Positions 1-8,042 of a stretch of DNA of 64,000 nucleotides are shown piece by piece. Positions within the stretch are counted from its first letter, which is position 1; each line of letters opens with the position of its first letter. Source of the stretch: Hahellaceae bacterium. Lineage in GTDB: Bacteria; Pseudomonadota; Gammaproteobacteria; Pseudomonadales; Oleiphilaceae. The DNA lies in the NCBI GenBank assembly GCA_024234575.1, contig JACKOB010000002.1:1116001-1180000 (forward strand), in the 5' to 3' direction. A program made the translations under genes and the position numbers. The notes under the pieces were generated by a model. That model was not told the origin of the DNA and did no database searches. It saw only the letters and a program-made list of their open reading frames with translations.

Positions 1-148
1 GTCGATCGTGAATCAGCTCCATGCGATCGATGATTAAGTCATCCTGCATAAACATGCCGACCGTGGGGCGCCAGGTATCCCAGCGCTTACTACCTTTGCC
101 TTTGTGGTCCATAACGGAGCCAAGTAATCCGATAACGACTGTTTTCAT
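1..148 (-). CDS. rtcR: RtcR, sigma54-dependent activator with CARF domain (N-terminal fragment, cut by window edge)
   Basis: Reading the minus strand from an ATG at 146-148 gives about 49 residues that start MKTVVIGLLGSVMDHKGKGS and continue with KRWDTWRPTV and IIDRMELIHD. This matches, position for position, the start of E. coli RtcR as I remember it (a GxVLDxxGRGSxRWxxWRP-like opening). RtcR is a bacterial enhancer-binding protein. Its N-terminal CARF-like domain senses RNA-damage products (tRNA fragments), and its AAA+ domain activates sigma54 promoters of the rtc RNA-repair operon. Here the gene is divergent from the sigma54 promoter at 295-311, the expected arrangement. Only the CARF start is visible, so the AAA+ and HTH domains are presumed to lie outside the window. 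Confidence 0.85.
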   Translation of the reverse strand, partial: MKTVVIGLLGSVMDHKGKGSKRWDTWRPTVGMFMQDDLIIDRMELIHDR

Positions 149-294
149 ATGATCTATTTCGATAAAAGATAATTTAAATGGATAATTATTGATTATATCG
201 TCGAATTGGATGGAGTGCGCCTGAATTTTAATATCAACTTTAAAAGTCATATAAAACAAAGTGATAAGAAATACTATGGCCACTTTTAATCATG

Positions 295-311
295 TTGGCA
301 CAACAGTTGAT
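295..311 (+). promoter_or_regulatory. Putative sigma54 (-24/-12) promoter of the slipin/RlaP operon
   Basis: TTGGCAC at 295-301, five spacer bases, then TTGAT at 307-311. The -24 half is perfect. The -12 half has GA in place of the canonical GC, so it is near-consensus only. The spacing from GG to the -12 dinucleotide is the correct one. It lies between divergent rtcR and the slipin gene, where an RtcR-controlled promoter is expected. The predicted start site, around 321, falls on the first base of the stem at 322. I found no clear palindromic enhancer between 148 and 295. Confidence 0.65.
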
Positions 312-321
312 ATATCTAGGT

Positions 322-408
322 TGAGTACGTGACAGGCTCTAGGCACTGGTTCAACCGCCAGGCTGGCATCCATTTCACTGAAATAAGATGTGCCGCTAAA
401 CGTACTCA
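322..408 (+). ncRNA. Structured RNA at the 5' end of the rtc-type transcript
   Basis: A 9-bp closing stem pairs TGAGTACGT (322-330) with ACGTACTCA (400-408). Inside it are a CTGG/CCAG hairpin around a TTCAACCG loop and a longer hairpin running from GGCATC to GATGTGCC, whose core is the palindrome ATTTCA-C-TGAAAT. The fold begins where transcription from the sigma54 promoter should start. No ORF covers it. A stem joining the ends of a ~90-nt RNA next to a tRNA-like module recalls Y-RNA-like architecture, but I do not recognise a known family. It may be an independent ncRNA or the first part of a long structured leader. Confidence 0.5.
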
Positions 409-429
409 CCAAAGGTCTTTCAAACCTTT

Positions 430-501
430 CGCTTGTTAGCTCAGTGGGTAGAGCAGTTAGTGAAAACTAATGGGTCGCGGGTTCAATTCCTGCACAAGCT
501 C
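430..501 (+). ncRNA. tRNA-like RNA (degenerate tRNA, Phe-like anticodon arm)
   Basis: The cloverleaf parts are all present. Six of seven acceptor pairs form (GCTTGT with ACAAGC). The D-arm is GCTC...GAGC, the anticodon stem GTTAG/CTAAT, and the T-arm GCGGG-TTCAATT-CCTGC. The anticodon loop reads TGAAAA, which is one base short of the normal seven and resembles tRNA-Phe (GAA). There is no encoded CCA. It lies in the sigma54-driven leader of an RtcR-linked operon rather than under a housekeeping promoter. A functional tRNA is unlikely. A decoy, substrate or ligand mimic for the RNA-repair machinery is plausible but unproven. Confidence 0.6.
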
Positions 502-508
502 CCGGTAA

Positions 509-833
509 GCCGAAAGGCTAGGGTTCGAATCCCTCATTGAAGTATAAGCGGGGCAATGCCCCATAAGGGTATGAATACCGCAGCGGAAATGTTTTTACAT
601 CAACGCATCGGCCAGTAGTACCAACGCTAACGGGCAGTGTATGAGGTCACGGCCCCGGCGATCGGATGAATCGGTGAGACAGATTGTCACCGGTATTCCG
701 GGTGACCGTTATGGAAGCGTTAGAAAATGCGCCTTTGGCAAGGTGTTTTGCTAACGCAGACAAATGTTTTATCCGGCTCCGCATCCCCTAGGTACTGCCG
801 AGTACCCCCCGTTGGTTTCCAGCGTTAATGCTG
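509..833 (+). other. Hairpin-rich leader between the tRNA-like RNA and slipin
   Basis: These ~320 bases hold no convincing gene but many inverted repeats. A T-arm-like piece lies at 509-533 (AGGG-TTCGAAT-CCCT). Hairpins are GGGGC-AAT-GCCCC at 550-562, one at 686-706 (GTCACC/GGTGAC), and a long one at 717-757 (GCGTTAG-AAAA paired with TTTT-CTAACGC, the inside also pairing CGCCTT with AAGGTG). Others are GGTACT-GCCG-AGTACC at 791-806 and CAGC/GCTG at 820-833. The density of perfect stems indicates selected RNA structure, perhaps a string of pseudo-tRNA or processing elements in the slipin mRNA leader. Confidence 0.5.
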
Positions 834-851
834 TTTTATAAGAAGGAAAGA

Positions 852-2009
852 ATGATGTTAGGAATAATGAAAAAAGTAGTAGTGGCAGACAACGAGCGCG
901 TATTGGTTTTTAAAGATCGTCAGTTTTTGAAGGTGTTGGTGCCAGGTAAATATCGATTTTTTGATATGGGTAAGCAGCTTTCGTTCGAGTCATTGAATGT
1001 AACGAATGCAGGCATTAGCCATAGTCAGTTGGATGTGTTGTTGAAAAAGCCTGCCTTTGCAGAGCAAGTGGAAACATTCGTCTTACAGGAAAACGAAGTG
1101 GGGGTGGTTTATACCGATGGAAAATTGCATCAGGTATTAAAACCCGGTGATCGATTGGTGACATGGAAAGAGGCTCTGACCACCGAGGTGAAAGTGTTCT
1201 CGTTGGATACGTTGACGCCTATCGCCGAGCCTATGCTGTCGCTTTTGGTGAGAGACAGTTTGGATAAAACGGTGCGAGCGAAATACATTATTCATACGCA
1301 GGTGCCTGAAGGTTTCGTCGGTTTGTTGTTCGAGAATGGCAAGCGCGTGCAAATGCTAAAAGCTGGTCGCTATGGTTACTGGTTGTTTAACCGGGATGTT
1401 CAGGTTCAGCTTTACGATTTGAAGCTGCAAATGATTGACATCGCTGGTCAGGAAATTTTGACTAAAGATCGCGTGAGTTTGCGAATTAATCTGAGTGCCG
1501 TCTACCAGTTGGTGGATGTTGAAACGGCGGCAAGCCAGTTGAGCAATGTGAGTGATTACCTCTATAAGCGTCTGCAATTGGCGTTACGGGAAGTGATAGG
1601 TACGCGCACGCTGGATGAGTTGTTGGCGGATAAAAATGTCGTGTCGAGCGCGATTTACGATGAGTGCCATGCTTCGTTAAAAGCGTATGGCATTTCACTG
1701 GATCGAGTGGGAGTAAAAGACATTATTCTGCCTGGAGAGATGAAAGAGATTTTGAATCAGGTCGTGCAGGCACAAAAAGCCGCCGAAGCAAATTTGATCA
1801 AACGTCGGGAAGAAACGGCGGCGACGCGATCATTAAGCAACACCGCGAAGATGATGGAAAATAATGCGACCTTGTTGCGTTTGAAAGAGTTGGAAACATT
1901 GGAAAAAGTGGTCGAGCGTATTGAGCATATCAGTGTGTTCGGTGGTTTGGATTCGGTGATGAATGATTTGGTGAAATTGTCGGGTGGTGTGGCGAAAAGG
2001 GTGACTTAA
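852..2009 (+). CDS. Slipin / SPFH (band 7) family protein
   Basis: Encodes about 385 residues. The N-terminal third contains beta-rich slipin repeats (VPGKYRF, LKPGDRL, LKAGRYG). The SPFH/band-7 core follows (LTKDRVSLRINLSAVYQLVD, then a LREVIGTRTLDELL region and YGISLDRVGVKDIILPGEM). The C-terminus is an alpha-helical coiled-coil oligomerisation region. There is no strong N-terminal transmembrane helix, so it probably associates peripherally or as a ring. I chose a start at 852 (855 also possible) because AAGGAAAG lies just upstream; the 828 start sits inside a leader hairpin. Slipins of this kind recur in RtcR/RtcB-type operons. Their molecular job there is unknown. Confidence 0.8.
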   Translation: MMLGIMKKVVVADNERVLVFKDRQFLKVLVPGKYRFFDMGKQLSFESLNVTNAGISHSQLDVLLKKPAFAEQVETFVLQENEVGVVYTDGKLHQVLKPGDRLVTWKEALTTEVKVFSLDTLTPIAEPMLSLLVRDSLDKTVRAKYIIHTQVPEGFVGLLFENGKRVQMLKAGRYGYWLFNRDVQVQLYDLKLQMIDIAGQEILTKDRVSLRINLSAVYQLVDVETAASQLSNVSDYLYKRLQLALREVIGTRTLDELLADKNVVSSAIYDECHASLKAYGISLDRVGVKDIILPGEMKEILNQVVQAQKAAEANLIKRREETAATRSLSNTAKMMENNATLLRLKELETLEKVVERIEHISVFGGLDSVMNDLVKLSGGVAKRVT

Positions 2010-2059
2010 TTGTTCGCCGGAACGGGAGGCTTTGATAGCGATCTCGGCCGTACAGACTA

Positions 2060-2136
2060 GGTTATTTCACCCGCCAGGACAGTACTTCCCTGTACTGACT
2101 TGGCTACCGCAGCCTCCCTGCTGCTGTGAAATAACC
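2060..2136 (+). ncRNA. Intergenic structured RNA element between slipin and RlaP genes
   Basis: An 11-bp perfect inverted repeat pairs GGTTATTTCAC (2060-2070) with GTGAAATAACC (2126-2136). It encloses a second perfect hairpin, CAGTAC-TTCCCT-GTACTG (2080-2097), and a GC-rich segment. The closing stem plus internal hairpin resembles the design of the 322-408 element. It could be an RNA processing site, a regulator of rlaP translation or a small RNA. It could also simply be a repeat of the REP type, since I cannot test for other genomic copies. Confidence 0.45.
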
Positions 2137-2217
2137 CAGTCGGAACGTCCTTACGTTGTGGCGGATAGTGGTTCCCGTTTTTGGGAAAAAACAAAAGAAG
2201 GTAAGAGAGTATTTAAA

Positions 2218-2973
2218 ATGGAAATGCGAATAGAAGAAACCTTGGAAAGAATAGAGTGGGAGCATGACGTAGACATACTCTACGCTTGTGAGTCCGGCAG
2301 TCGTGCGTGGGGCTTTGCCTCTAGCGACAGTGACTATGATGTACGTTTTATCTATGCAGGAAGGCTAAATCACTATCTTACGGTGGCAAAGACCAGAGAT
2401 GTGATAGAGCTACCGATAGTTGATGATTTGGATATAAACGGTTGGGATGTGAAGAAAGCGCTATCGCTTCTTCGTGTCAGTAATCCAACGCTGTTGGAAT
2501 GGCTGCACTCGCCTGTGGTTTATCGCGCCGATAGTGAGTTTTTGTCAGCGATAAGAGATTTGTCGGTGAAAGCTATGCGGCCAAGAGCACTGTGTTATCA
2601 CTATTTGTCGATGGCGAAAAACAACTGGCGCAACGACATCGACAAAGCGCACACGACGGCCAAAAAGTATCTGTACACCTTAAGGGCTTTACTTTGTGTG
2701 AAATGGATCGTCGAGCGCAATACGATACCACCGGTATCTTTTGATGAACTGGTGAGAGGCACTGTTACGAGTGAAGCATTGTGGGGGGCGATAGATTCTT
2801 TGCTTACTCTGAAAGCAGAGAGCAAAGAGAAGGAGAAAATGCTACGCCACCGCGTGTTCGATGCATTCATATTGACCTCGTTTGAAACCTTTGAGGATAA
2901 GCTGCCAGCAGAATCGGGGAGGTTGGATGTTGCTGAGTTTGATAAGCTGTTTGTGCAGCTGGTCGCCAATTGA
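2218..2973 (+). CDS. Predicted nucleotidyltransferase, RlaP-like (DUF2128/YcgL-type Pol-beta superfamily)
   Basis: About 251 residues from ATG 2218. The open frame extends upstream to 2032, but that part overlaps the structured intergenic element, and a purine-rich site (AAGAAGG) precedes 2218. The nucleotidyltransferase signature is clear near residue 27: ESGSRAWGF then SSDSDYDVRFIY. It provides GS and the paired acidic residues DxD for metal binding. The rest is helical, with an H-x-Y-L-S-M-A-K segment. This family (RNA-ligase-associated nucleotidyltransferase) is found beside RtcB, slipin and RtcR, which fits the present neighbours. The expected activity is nucleotide transfer to an RNA end, but the substrate is unknown. 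My recall of the Pfam/DUF label is not certain. Confidence 0.75.
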   Translation: MEMRIEETLERIEWEHDVDILYACESGSRAWGFASSDSDYDVRFIYAGRLNHYLTVAKTRDVIELPIVDDLDINGWDVKKALSLLRVSNPTLLEWLHSPVVYRADSEFLSAIRDLSVKAMRPRALCYHYLSMAKNNWRNDIDKAHTTAKKYLYTLRALLCVKWIVERNTIPPVSFDELVRGTVTSEALWGAIDSLLTLKAESKEKEKMLRHRVFDAFILTSFETFEDKLPAESGRLDVAEFDKLFVQLVAN

Positions 2974-3143
2974 TCGTTTCTACCTGCTCTCACCCGGCAG
3001 CAAGTGACGAAAAAGCCAGGGAATTTAGGGGTGGATGCGTAAAACGCAGAAAGTCCAGTAATCTCATCGGCTTGCCAGAGGCATCAGTGGTACACTTATT
3101 TCAGTAAAGACGACATTCACGTACTGATAGACATAGGCTCTTT

Positions 3144-3461
3144 ATGACGGTAGAAAATACTCGGCTTGAAATTTGTAACCTCTCTATGGACCTGTATCCG
3201 CAAGTTAAGAAACTAATGGATGAGGTTTATGCTGAATTAGGCGGGGCCTGGCCCAGCCATACAATTGAATACCTCATCACTGAATTTCCCGAAGGTCAGA
3301 TTGGTTTTACTGATGGCGATAACCTGGTTGGTTTGGCATTAAGCGTTCAGGTTGACTACGGCCGCTTTTCAAATCCGCATACCTATGAAGATATTGTGGA
3401 TGCGAATAACCGCATAAATAACGATAAAAACGGTGATGCCCTGAGGGCTTGCTGTAATTGA
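3144..3461 (+). pseudogene. 5' remnant of a GNAT acetyltransferase/carbon-nitrogen hydrolase fusion gene
   Basis: The 105 residues match the first ~100 of the common GNAT-CN-hydrolase fusion proteins (over 500 residues): LEICNLSMDLYPQVKKLM, GGAWPSHTIEYLI, EFPEGQIGF, then GLALSVQVDYGRFSNPHTY and NDKNGDAL. After DAL the sequence departs into RACCN and stops. The acetyl-CoA-binding motif and the whole hydrolase domain are missing. It is therefore a truncated, almost certainly non-functional remnant. The downstream neighbour is on the opposite strand. Confidence 0.7.
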
Positions 3462-3524
3462 TGTGATAGCAACCTCTGAAGCTATGTCTAAAGAGGCTGA
3501 CTGCCAGTAAGCAGCCGTTGCCTA

Positions 3525-3908
3525 TCAATTTAAATCAATAGCTGAGGCTTTTAGCTTTTCCAGTGGCACAATTTCGAGAGCCTTTTCATGGGTGGATAAC
3601 AGCTTAATCTTAGGTGCCATACCTTCATTATGGGCTTCGAGCCAGCGCGCGGCGCACAAGCACCACTGGTCGCCTTCTTGCAAGCCGGGAAAGCCAAATT
3701 CTGGACGAGGGGTTGAAAGGTCGTTGCCTTTAAAGCGAGAGTACTCAAGAAAACGGGTCGTCATCACGACGCAAACCGTATGTGACCCCACATCTTCTTT
3801 GCAGGTGTTACATGAGCCGTCCCGGAAAAAACCGGTTTTTGGATTGTGATTGCAGGGCAATAATTCCGTGCCGATAACGTTCAGCGCGTTCTTTTTAACC
3901 AGTTCCAT
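3525..3908 (-). CDS. DUF2237 family protein
   Basis: A 127-residue soluble protein with the hallmarks of DUF2237: an early LPCNHNPKTGFFRDGSC segment, CNTCKEDVGSHTVCVV, then FLEYSRFKGNDLSTPRPEFGF and GDQWCLCAARWLEA. Length is typical for the family. Several conserved cysteines (at least six) suggest metal binding or a redox role, but no function is established for the family. It stands alone on the minus strand, 44 bp upstream of the antiporter gene, and may be co-transcribed with it. Confidence 0.85.
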   Translation of the reverse strand: MELVKKNALNVIGTELLPCNHNPKTGFFRDGSCNTCKEDVGSHTVCVVMTTRFLEYSRFKGNDLSTPRPEFGFPGLQEGDQWCLCAARWLEAHNEGMAPKIKLLSTHEKALEIVPLEKLKASAIDLN

Positions 3909-3952
3909 GGCGTTCTCCTGATGCGAATTCTGTGGATGTTTGGATAGTTAAC

Positions 3953-5947
3953 TTAAGCAACTCCGGTTAACAGATAGGACTCTGCCGCTTCTACGTCTGC
4001 CGGTAAACCATGCAGCACCATGATGTCAGCCTGGGCCACGGATAACTGGTCATAAGGTGGTGTGAGGGTTTGATGTTCGCGTCGTACGACCTGCAAGTCG
4101 ACGTCGTATTTTGCCAGATTAAGCTCTGCCAACGCATGGTCTACCACCCAGGCTCCCTGCGGAATATAAACAGGTTGCAATACCGGTCTGGTGCTGTCGC
4201 GCACGGCCACTTCGCGAACCTTCTTACCCAAAAAGTAGCCCTTGAGCATTTGATAGCGTTCATCACGCGCATTCTGCAATAACGCTTCCACCCGTTCGGC
4301 GGGTACATGCAGGGCCGCCATAACGTGAGAAATAATCATCATGGTGGCTTCATTTACTTCAGGGATAACTTCCGTCACACCCGCTTCAACTAGCTCTTGC
4401 GCATGGCCGTCGTCACGCAATCGGGCGATTATCGGGATGCTGGTGGAGACTTCACGAATGATGGAGGCGACCATCTTGGATGCCTGGTAATCGTCGAAAC
4501 TAAGCACGACCAGGGAGGCTTTATTTAGCCCTAGCAGCTTAAGTAAAGTGGGTTGTTTGGCGTTACCAAAGTAGACGTTTTCCCCGGCCTGTCGCGCCGC
4601 TTGAACCCTGACTGAATCATCATCGATGGCGATGCAGGTGATGTTTTCCTGGCGTAGAAAGCGGCTGATCATTTGTCCTACACGGCCATAGCCTAAAATG
4701 ATTACATGGTTTTCAAGAGGCTGGTGAGCATCGTCTGAGGGTGCTTGTGATAATTCTAAACTGGGGTCTTTTACCTGCAATGATTTACCTAGCAAACGGT
4801 CGGAAATGGCCGAAATATTTTTGACCAGAAATGGCGTTGCCGCCATGCTAAGCACGATGACAGAAACAAAAAAGGAGGCAACATCAGCTGGTATCAAATC
4901 ACCTTTCAATCCAATGGCAATCAGGGCGAAGCCAAACTCGCCCCCTTGTGACAGTACAATACCGGCACGTAGAGAGTTGATTTTTTTATCCCCCAGATAC
5001 AGGCATAGCGCAGTAATAATGGCCGCTTTAAACACGATTAAACAGGCGGCGAAGAACAGGATGCGTGGCCAGTATTGGGTGATCAGGTCAACATCCAGCA
5101 TAAAACCGATGGTGACGAAAAAAAGCCCGAGTAACACGTCACGAAATGGACGTATTTCGTTTTCGATCTGATGTTTGAAATGGCTCTCTCCCAGCATCAT
5201 ACCAGCCATAAATGCCCCCAGTGCCATTGCCAGTCCCAATGCGTGGGCGAGGCCTGCGGCAGAAATAGCCACTGTCAGGGTAGTAAGTACGAACAGTTCT
5301 TCAGAGCGCGTGTTGCTTATTTGATGAAAAAGTGGAGGCAGCAGGTATTTACCGATTAATACCAAAGACAGAAAGTAAGCGATGCCTTTGAGCAGTGTGG
5401 TAAAAAGTGTAAACCACACACTATTGTCACTTTCCTGTGTGCTGGCAGTTATGAAAACCAGCAAAACTACCGCAGCGATGTCCTGAAACAACAAGATACC
5501 TATTGCGATTTGGCCATGGCGGGTGTTGACCTGATTAACGCTTGCCAGCTCTTTGGTCACAATCGCCGTCGATGACAGGGCAATGGCAGAGGCAGCAATG
5601 AGCGTGCCTTCGAGAGAGACACCATAAAGGTAAATTAGAACACTGAAAGAGCCTAAGCAGATAAGCATCTGCAGAGAGCCCATGCCGAAAACAGTCTTGC
5701 GCAAGGCAAAGAGGCGGGGAAGTGAAAATTCTAATCCAAGGGTAAACAGCAGAAACGCCACACCAAATTCGGCCACGAAGCTGTAAGACTCAACATCGGT
5801 GACAATGCCGGTGACCTGAGGGCCTGCAATCAGGCCAATCGCCAGATAATGAATAATCGTTGGTATTTTAAAACGGTGCAATAAAGCAGCAGCAAGCACA
5901 GTTATGCAAAGAATGATTATTATCTGATCTATTATTGGTAGAGTCAC
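3953..5947 (-). CDS. Kef-type CPA2 monovalent cation:proton antiporter with TrkA-N domain
   Basis: A 664-residue inner-membrane antiporter. Residues 1-~380 contain about 12 hydrophobic helices with Kef/CPA2 motifs (EFGVAFLLFTLGLEFSLPRL, the LFQDIAAV segment, and GEFGFALIAIGL). Residues ~400-530 form a Rossmann TrkA-N/RCK domain (NHVIILGYGRVGQMISRFL), which binds nucleotide and gates transport. The C-terminal ~130 residues look like a TrkA-C domain. It likely exports K+ or exchanges K+/Na+ for H+ in response to cytosolic redox or nucleotide state. Whether it is KefB, KefC or YbaL cannot be settled here, and no KefF/KefG ancillary subunit lies next to it. Confidence 0.9.
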   Translation of the reverse strand: MTLPIIDQIIIILCITVLAAALLHRFKIPTIIHYLAIGLIAGPQVTGIVTDVESYSFVAEFGVAFLLFTLGLEFSLPRLFALRKTVFGMGSLQMLICLGSFSVLIYLYGVSLEGTLIAASAIALSSTAIVTKELASVNQVNTRHGQIAIGILLFQDIAAVVLLVFITASTQESDNSVWFTLFTTLLKGIAYFLSLVLIGKYLLPPLFHQISNTRSEELFVLTTLTVAISAAGLAHALGLAMALGAFMAGMMLGESHFKHQIENEIRPFRDVLLGLFFVTIGFMLDVDLITQYWPRILFFAACLIVFKAAIITALCLYLGDKKINSLRAGIVLSQGGEFGFALIAIGLKGDLIPADVASFFVSVIVLSMAATPFLVKNISAISDRLLGKSLQVKDPSLELSQAPSDDAHQPLENHVIILGYGRVGQMISRFLRQENITCIAIDDDSVRVQAARQAGENVYFGNAKQPTLLKLLGLNKASLVVLSFDDYQASKMVASIIREVSTSIPIIARLRDDGHAQELVEAGVTEVIPEVNEATMMIISHVMAALHVPAERVEALLQNARDERYQMLKGYFLGKKVREVAVRDSTRPVLQPVYIPQGAWVVDHALAELNLAKYDVDLQVVRREHQTLTPPYDQLSVAQADIMVLHGLPADVEAAESYLLTGVA

Positions 5948-5961
5948 AGAGAATCCTGATG

Positions 5962-5979
5962 GGGCAGGCTGGCCTGCCC
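5962..5979 (-). other. Hairpin between ackA-pduL and the antiporter gene
   Basis: A perfect 8-bp stem, GGGCAGGC-TG-GCCTGCCC, in the 96-bp gap between two minus-strand genes. No T-run follows on the minus strand, so a classical intrinsic terminator is not supported. It may stabilise or attenuate the mRNA. Confidence 0.3.
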
Positions 5980-6043
5980 TGAACTTGGGTTGTCGAGTTA
6001 TACTGAATCAGTATTGCACAGTCTTCAGACGTTGGCGGAATGA

Positions 6044-7813
6044 TTAGCCAGAAATATCTGTCTGGCGAGACCGGATTTCTGCTGAGGCGTCATTTATTCC
6101 AGTATAGACAAGTGCCCCGTCCGTATTATTGCTCAGTTCTGCCGCATTGGCTTCGTCCGTATCTATGTGCATTTCAAGACGATAGCTGGGATGTACCCGA
6201 ATGAGCACATCGCCAAAGACGAGGTCTCTGGGGCCGCCGGTGATCGCAACTTCTACTTCATCGTTGTCTTTCACCCCAAAGCGGCGCGCGTCGTCTGGGT
6301 GCATATGAATGTGGCGACGCGCGCAAATTAACCCTTCACTGAGGCTGACACTGCCTTTCGGACCTTCCAGCGTTATGGGGGCAGAACCTTCGGTTCGTCC
6401 GGAATCTCTTACTGGTGCGTCGATACCTAAGAAGAACTCGTCAGTGCGCGAAATTTCGATCTGGTTTTTAGTACGCAACGGGCCGAGAATGCGCACATTT
6501 TCAATACGGTTGCGCGGGCCGACAAGTGTTAGCCGCTCATTGCAGGCGTATTGTCCCGGTTGTGACAGATCTTTCAGCGGTGTCAGGGTCGCATCAGCAC
6601 CGAATAGTGTTTTAAACGTTGCCGCATCCAAGTGAATGTGACGGGCACTGACAGCAATCGGGATGCCCTCAGGTGTCTGTTTGTCCTCGTGCCGGTTGAC
6701 TACTTGCGCTGTTTGTCTGGCGATCATCAGCTCTTCGTTAGTTTTTATGGCCAACGCTTTTACTTTGGAAATATCACGGCATACTTTTGCGACCGGCATT
6801 GATGCACTTACCCTTGCATCGATATTGCGCTGCTCATCAAGCTTTAACCCTAAGAAGTCGAAGCGTTGCAATATACGTTGACGCATTGATGAACTGTTTT
6901 CACCAATACCGCCGGTCAGGATGACCGCGTCTAGTCCGCCCATCGCTGCAGCGTATGCGCCTATATATTTCCGCGCCCGGTACACGAAAAGCTGGATCGC
7001 TAATCTGGCGCGTTCATCGCCTTCAGCGGCAGCATTCTCCACCTCGCGTAAATCCTGGCTGATCCCCGACACACCCTTCAGGCCGCTTTCTTTATTGAGA
7101 ATACGGTCTACTTCCGCAGCGGTGTATTTACCCGAGTTGATTAATGACACGACTGCCCCGGCATCGATGTCTCCAGCGCGTGTGCCCATCACCAGACCTT
7201 CGAGCGGGGTCATCCCCATGCTGGTATCAACCGAATGGCCAAATTCAATGGCGCAGGCACTAGCACCATTGCCTAAGTGCAAGCTGATCAGTCGCAGTTC
7301 GTTGAGGGGTTGCTCGAGATAACTTGCCGCCTGTTGTGCTACATAAGCATGTGAGGTGCCATGAAAGCCATAGCGGCGGATGCCCTCGCTGGCTGCTAAC
7401 TGGTGATCAATGGCATAGCTATAAGCATGGGCGGGCATACGCGAGTGGAAAGCAGTATCAAACACCGCCACATGCGGAACGTTTGGCAGCACCGCTTGTG
7501 CCGCCTTGATACCGGCGAGATTGGCAGGGTTATGCAAAGGCGCAAAGCGAATGCACTCATAAATACTGGCAATCACTTCAGAATTTATCAGTGTTGCATC
7601 GGTAAAACGCTCGCCACCGTGTACCACCCGATGACCTACTGCAGCGATGGCAAACTGATTGGCATCTTCCAGCACCTTGGCTAATGCCGCTTCGTAAGTA
7701 AGATCTACACCAACACGCTCGATTAAACCACTTGTTTTAACCGACCCTGTGTCTTGTTCGATAACCTGATACTTCACACTGGATGAGCCGCAGTTAATAA
7801 CCAAAACAATCAT
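6044..7813 (-). CDS. ackA-pduL: Bifunctional acetate kinase / PduL-type phosphotransacylase fusion
   Basis: A 589-residue fusion. Residues 1-~375 are a full acetate kinase: VLVINCGSSSVKY phosphate-binding strand, HRVVHGGERF, RRYGFHGTSHAYV signature, LHLGNGASACAI and LTGGIGEN. After a short linker (~380-395), residues ~395-575 are a PduL-type phosphotransacylase, with the zinc-ligand motifs VSARHIHL and CARRHIHMHPDDA plus GPLRTKNQIEISRTDEFFLG. Together they would interconvert acetyl-CoA, acetyl phosphate and acetate plus ATP in one polypeptide. The phosphoketolase at 60839-63235 can feed acetyl phosphate into it. The usual PduL is a separate ~200-residue protein, so the fusion is unusual. The start ATG at 7811-7813 gives the canonical acetate kinase N-terminus. 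Confidence 0.92.
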   Translation of the reverse strand: MIVLVINCGSSSVKYQVIEQDTGSVKTSGLIERVGVDLTYEAALAKVLEDANQFAIAAVGHRVVHGGERFTDATLINSEVIASIYECIRFAPLHNPANLAGIKAAQAVLPNVPHVAVFDTAFHSRMPAHAYSYAIDHQLAASEGIRRYGFHGTSHAYVAQQAASYLEQPLNELRLISLHLGNGASACAIEFGHSVDTSMGMTPLEGLVMGTRAGDIDAGAVVSLINSGKYTAAEVDRILNKESGLKGVSGISQDLREVENAAAEGDERARLAIQLFVYRARKYIGAYAAAMGGLDAVILTGGIGENSSSMRQRILQRFDFLGLKLDEQRNIDARVSASMPVAKVCRDISKVKALAIKTNEELMIARQTAQVVNRHEDKQTPEGIPIAVSARHIHLDAATFKTLFGADATLTPLKDLSQPGQYACNERLTLVGPRNRIENVRILGPLRTKNQIEISRTDEFFLGIDAPVRDSGRTEGSAPITLEGPKGSVSLSEGLICARRHIHMHPDDARRFGVKDNDEVEVAITGGPRDLVFGDVLIRVHPSYRLEMHIDTDEANAAELSNNTDGALVYTGINDASAEIRSRQTDISG

Positions 7814-7967
7814 AAAATTTGCCTGTCCATTGACTAAAAAGTAAGTAAGAGAATGCTTTCGACTGAAAAAGCAGCGCTTTGTTGCTGATTATAGTGAAGT
7901 TTACTGCAGTTTTGGTGGTTTAAGAGGGCGCCTGTAAAAGAAAAATCAACGATAGATTCAATCTCTA

Positions 7968-7996
7968 TTGGACATCCGCAAATCCTGCCTTATAAT
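7968..7996 (+). promoter_or_regulatory. Strong sigma70-type promoter driving the tRNA-Arg region
   Basis: TTGGAC at 7968-7973, 17-bp spacer, TATAAT at 7991-7996. The predicted start is about 8002-8003, six bases before the first tRNA-like copy at 8009. This is typical tRNA-promoter geometry for that first copy, and leaves the complete tRNA ~158 nt downstream of the start. Confidence 0.75.
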
Positions 7997-8008
7997 GCGC
8001 CTCTGTGT

Positions 8009-8027
8009 CCGCCCGTAGCTCAGCTGG
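8009..8027 (+). pseudogene. Partial duplicate of the first 19 nt of tRNA-Arg
   Basis: CCGCCCGTAGCTCAGCTGG, identical to the first 19 bases of the intact tRNA-Arg at 8161. It is placed right behind the promoter and then continues into unrelated hairpin-rich DNA. It is presumably what is left of the original gene start after an insertion or partial tandem duplication that re-created a full tRNA 152 bp downstream. Confidence 0.75.
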
Positions 8028-8042
8028 GTGGAAGCGGAATAA

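Noticed and set aside
2032..2217. N-terminal extension of the nucleotidyltransferase frame
   Set aside because: It overlaps the perfect stem-loop at 2060-2136, its composition is not protein-like, and a better start with ribosome site lies at 2218.
5962..5979. Hairpin between ackA-pduL and the antiporter as a terminator
   Set aside because: No T-run on the transcribed strand; kept only as an unexplained hairpin.
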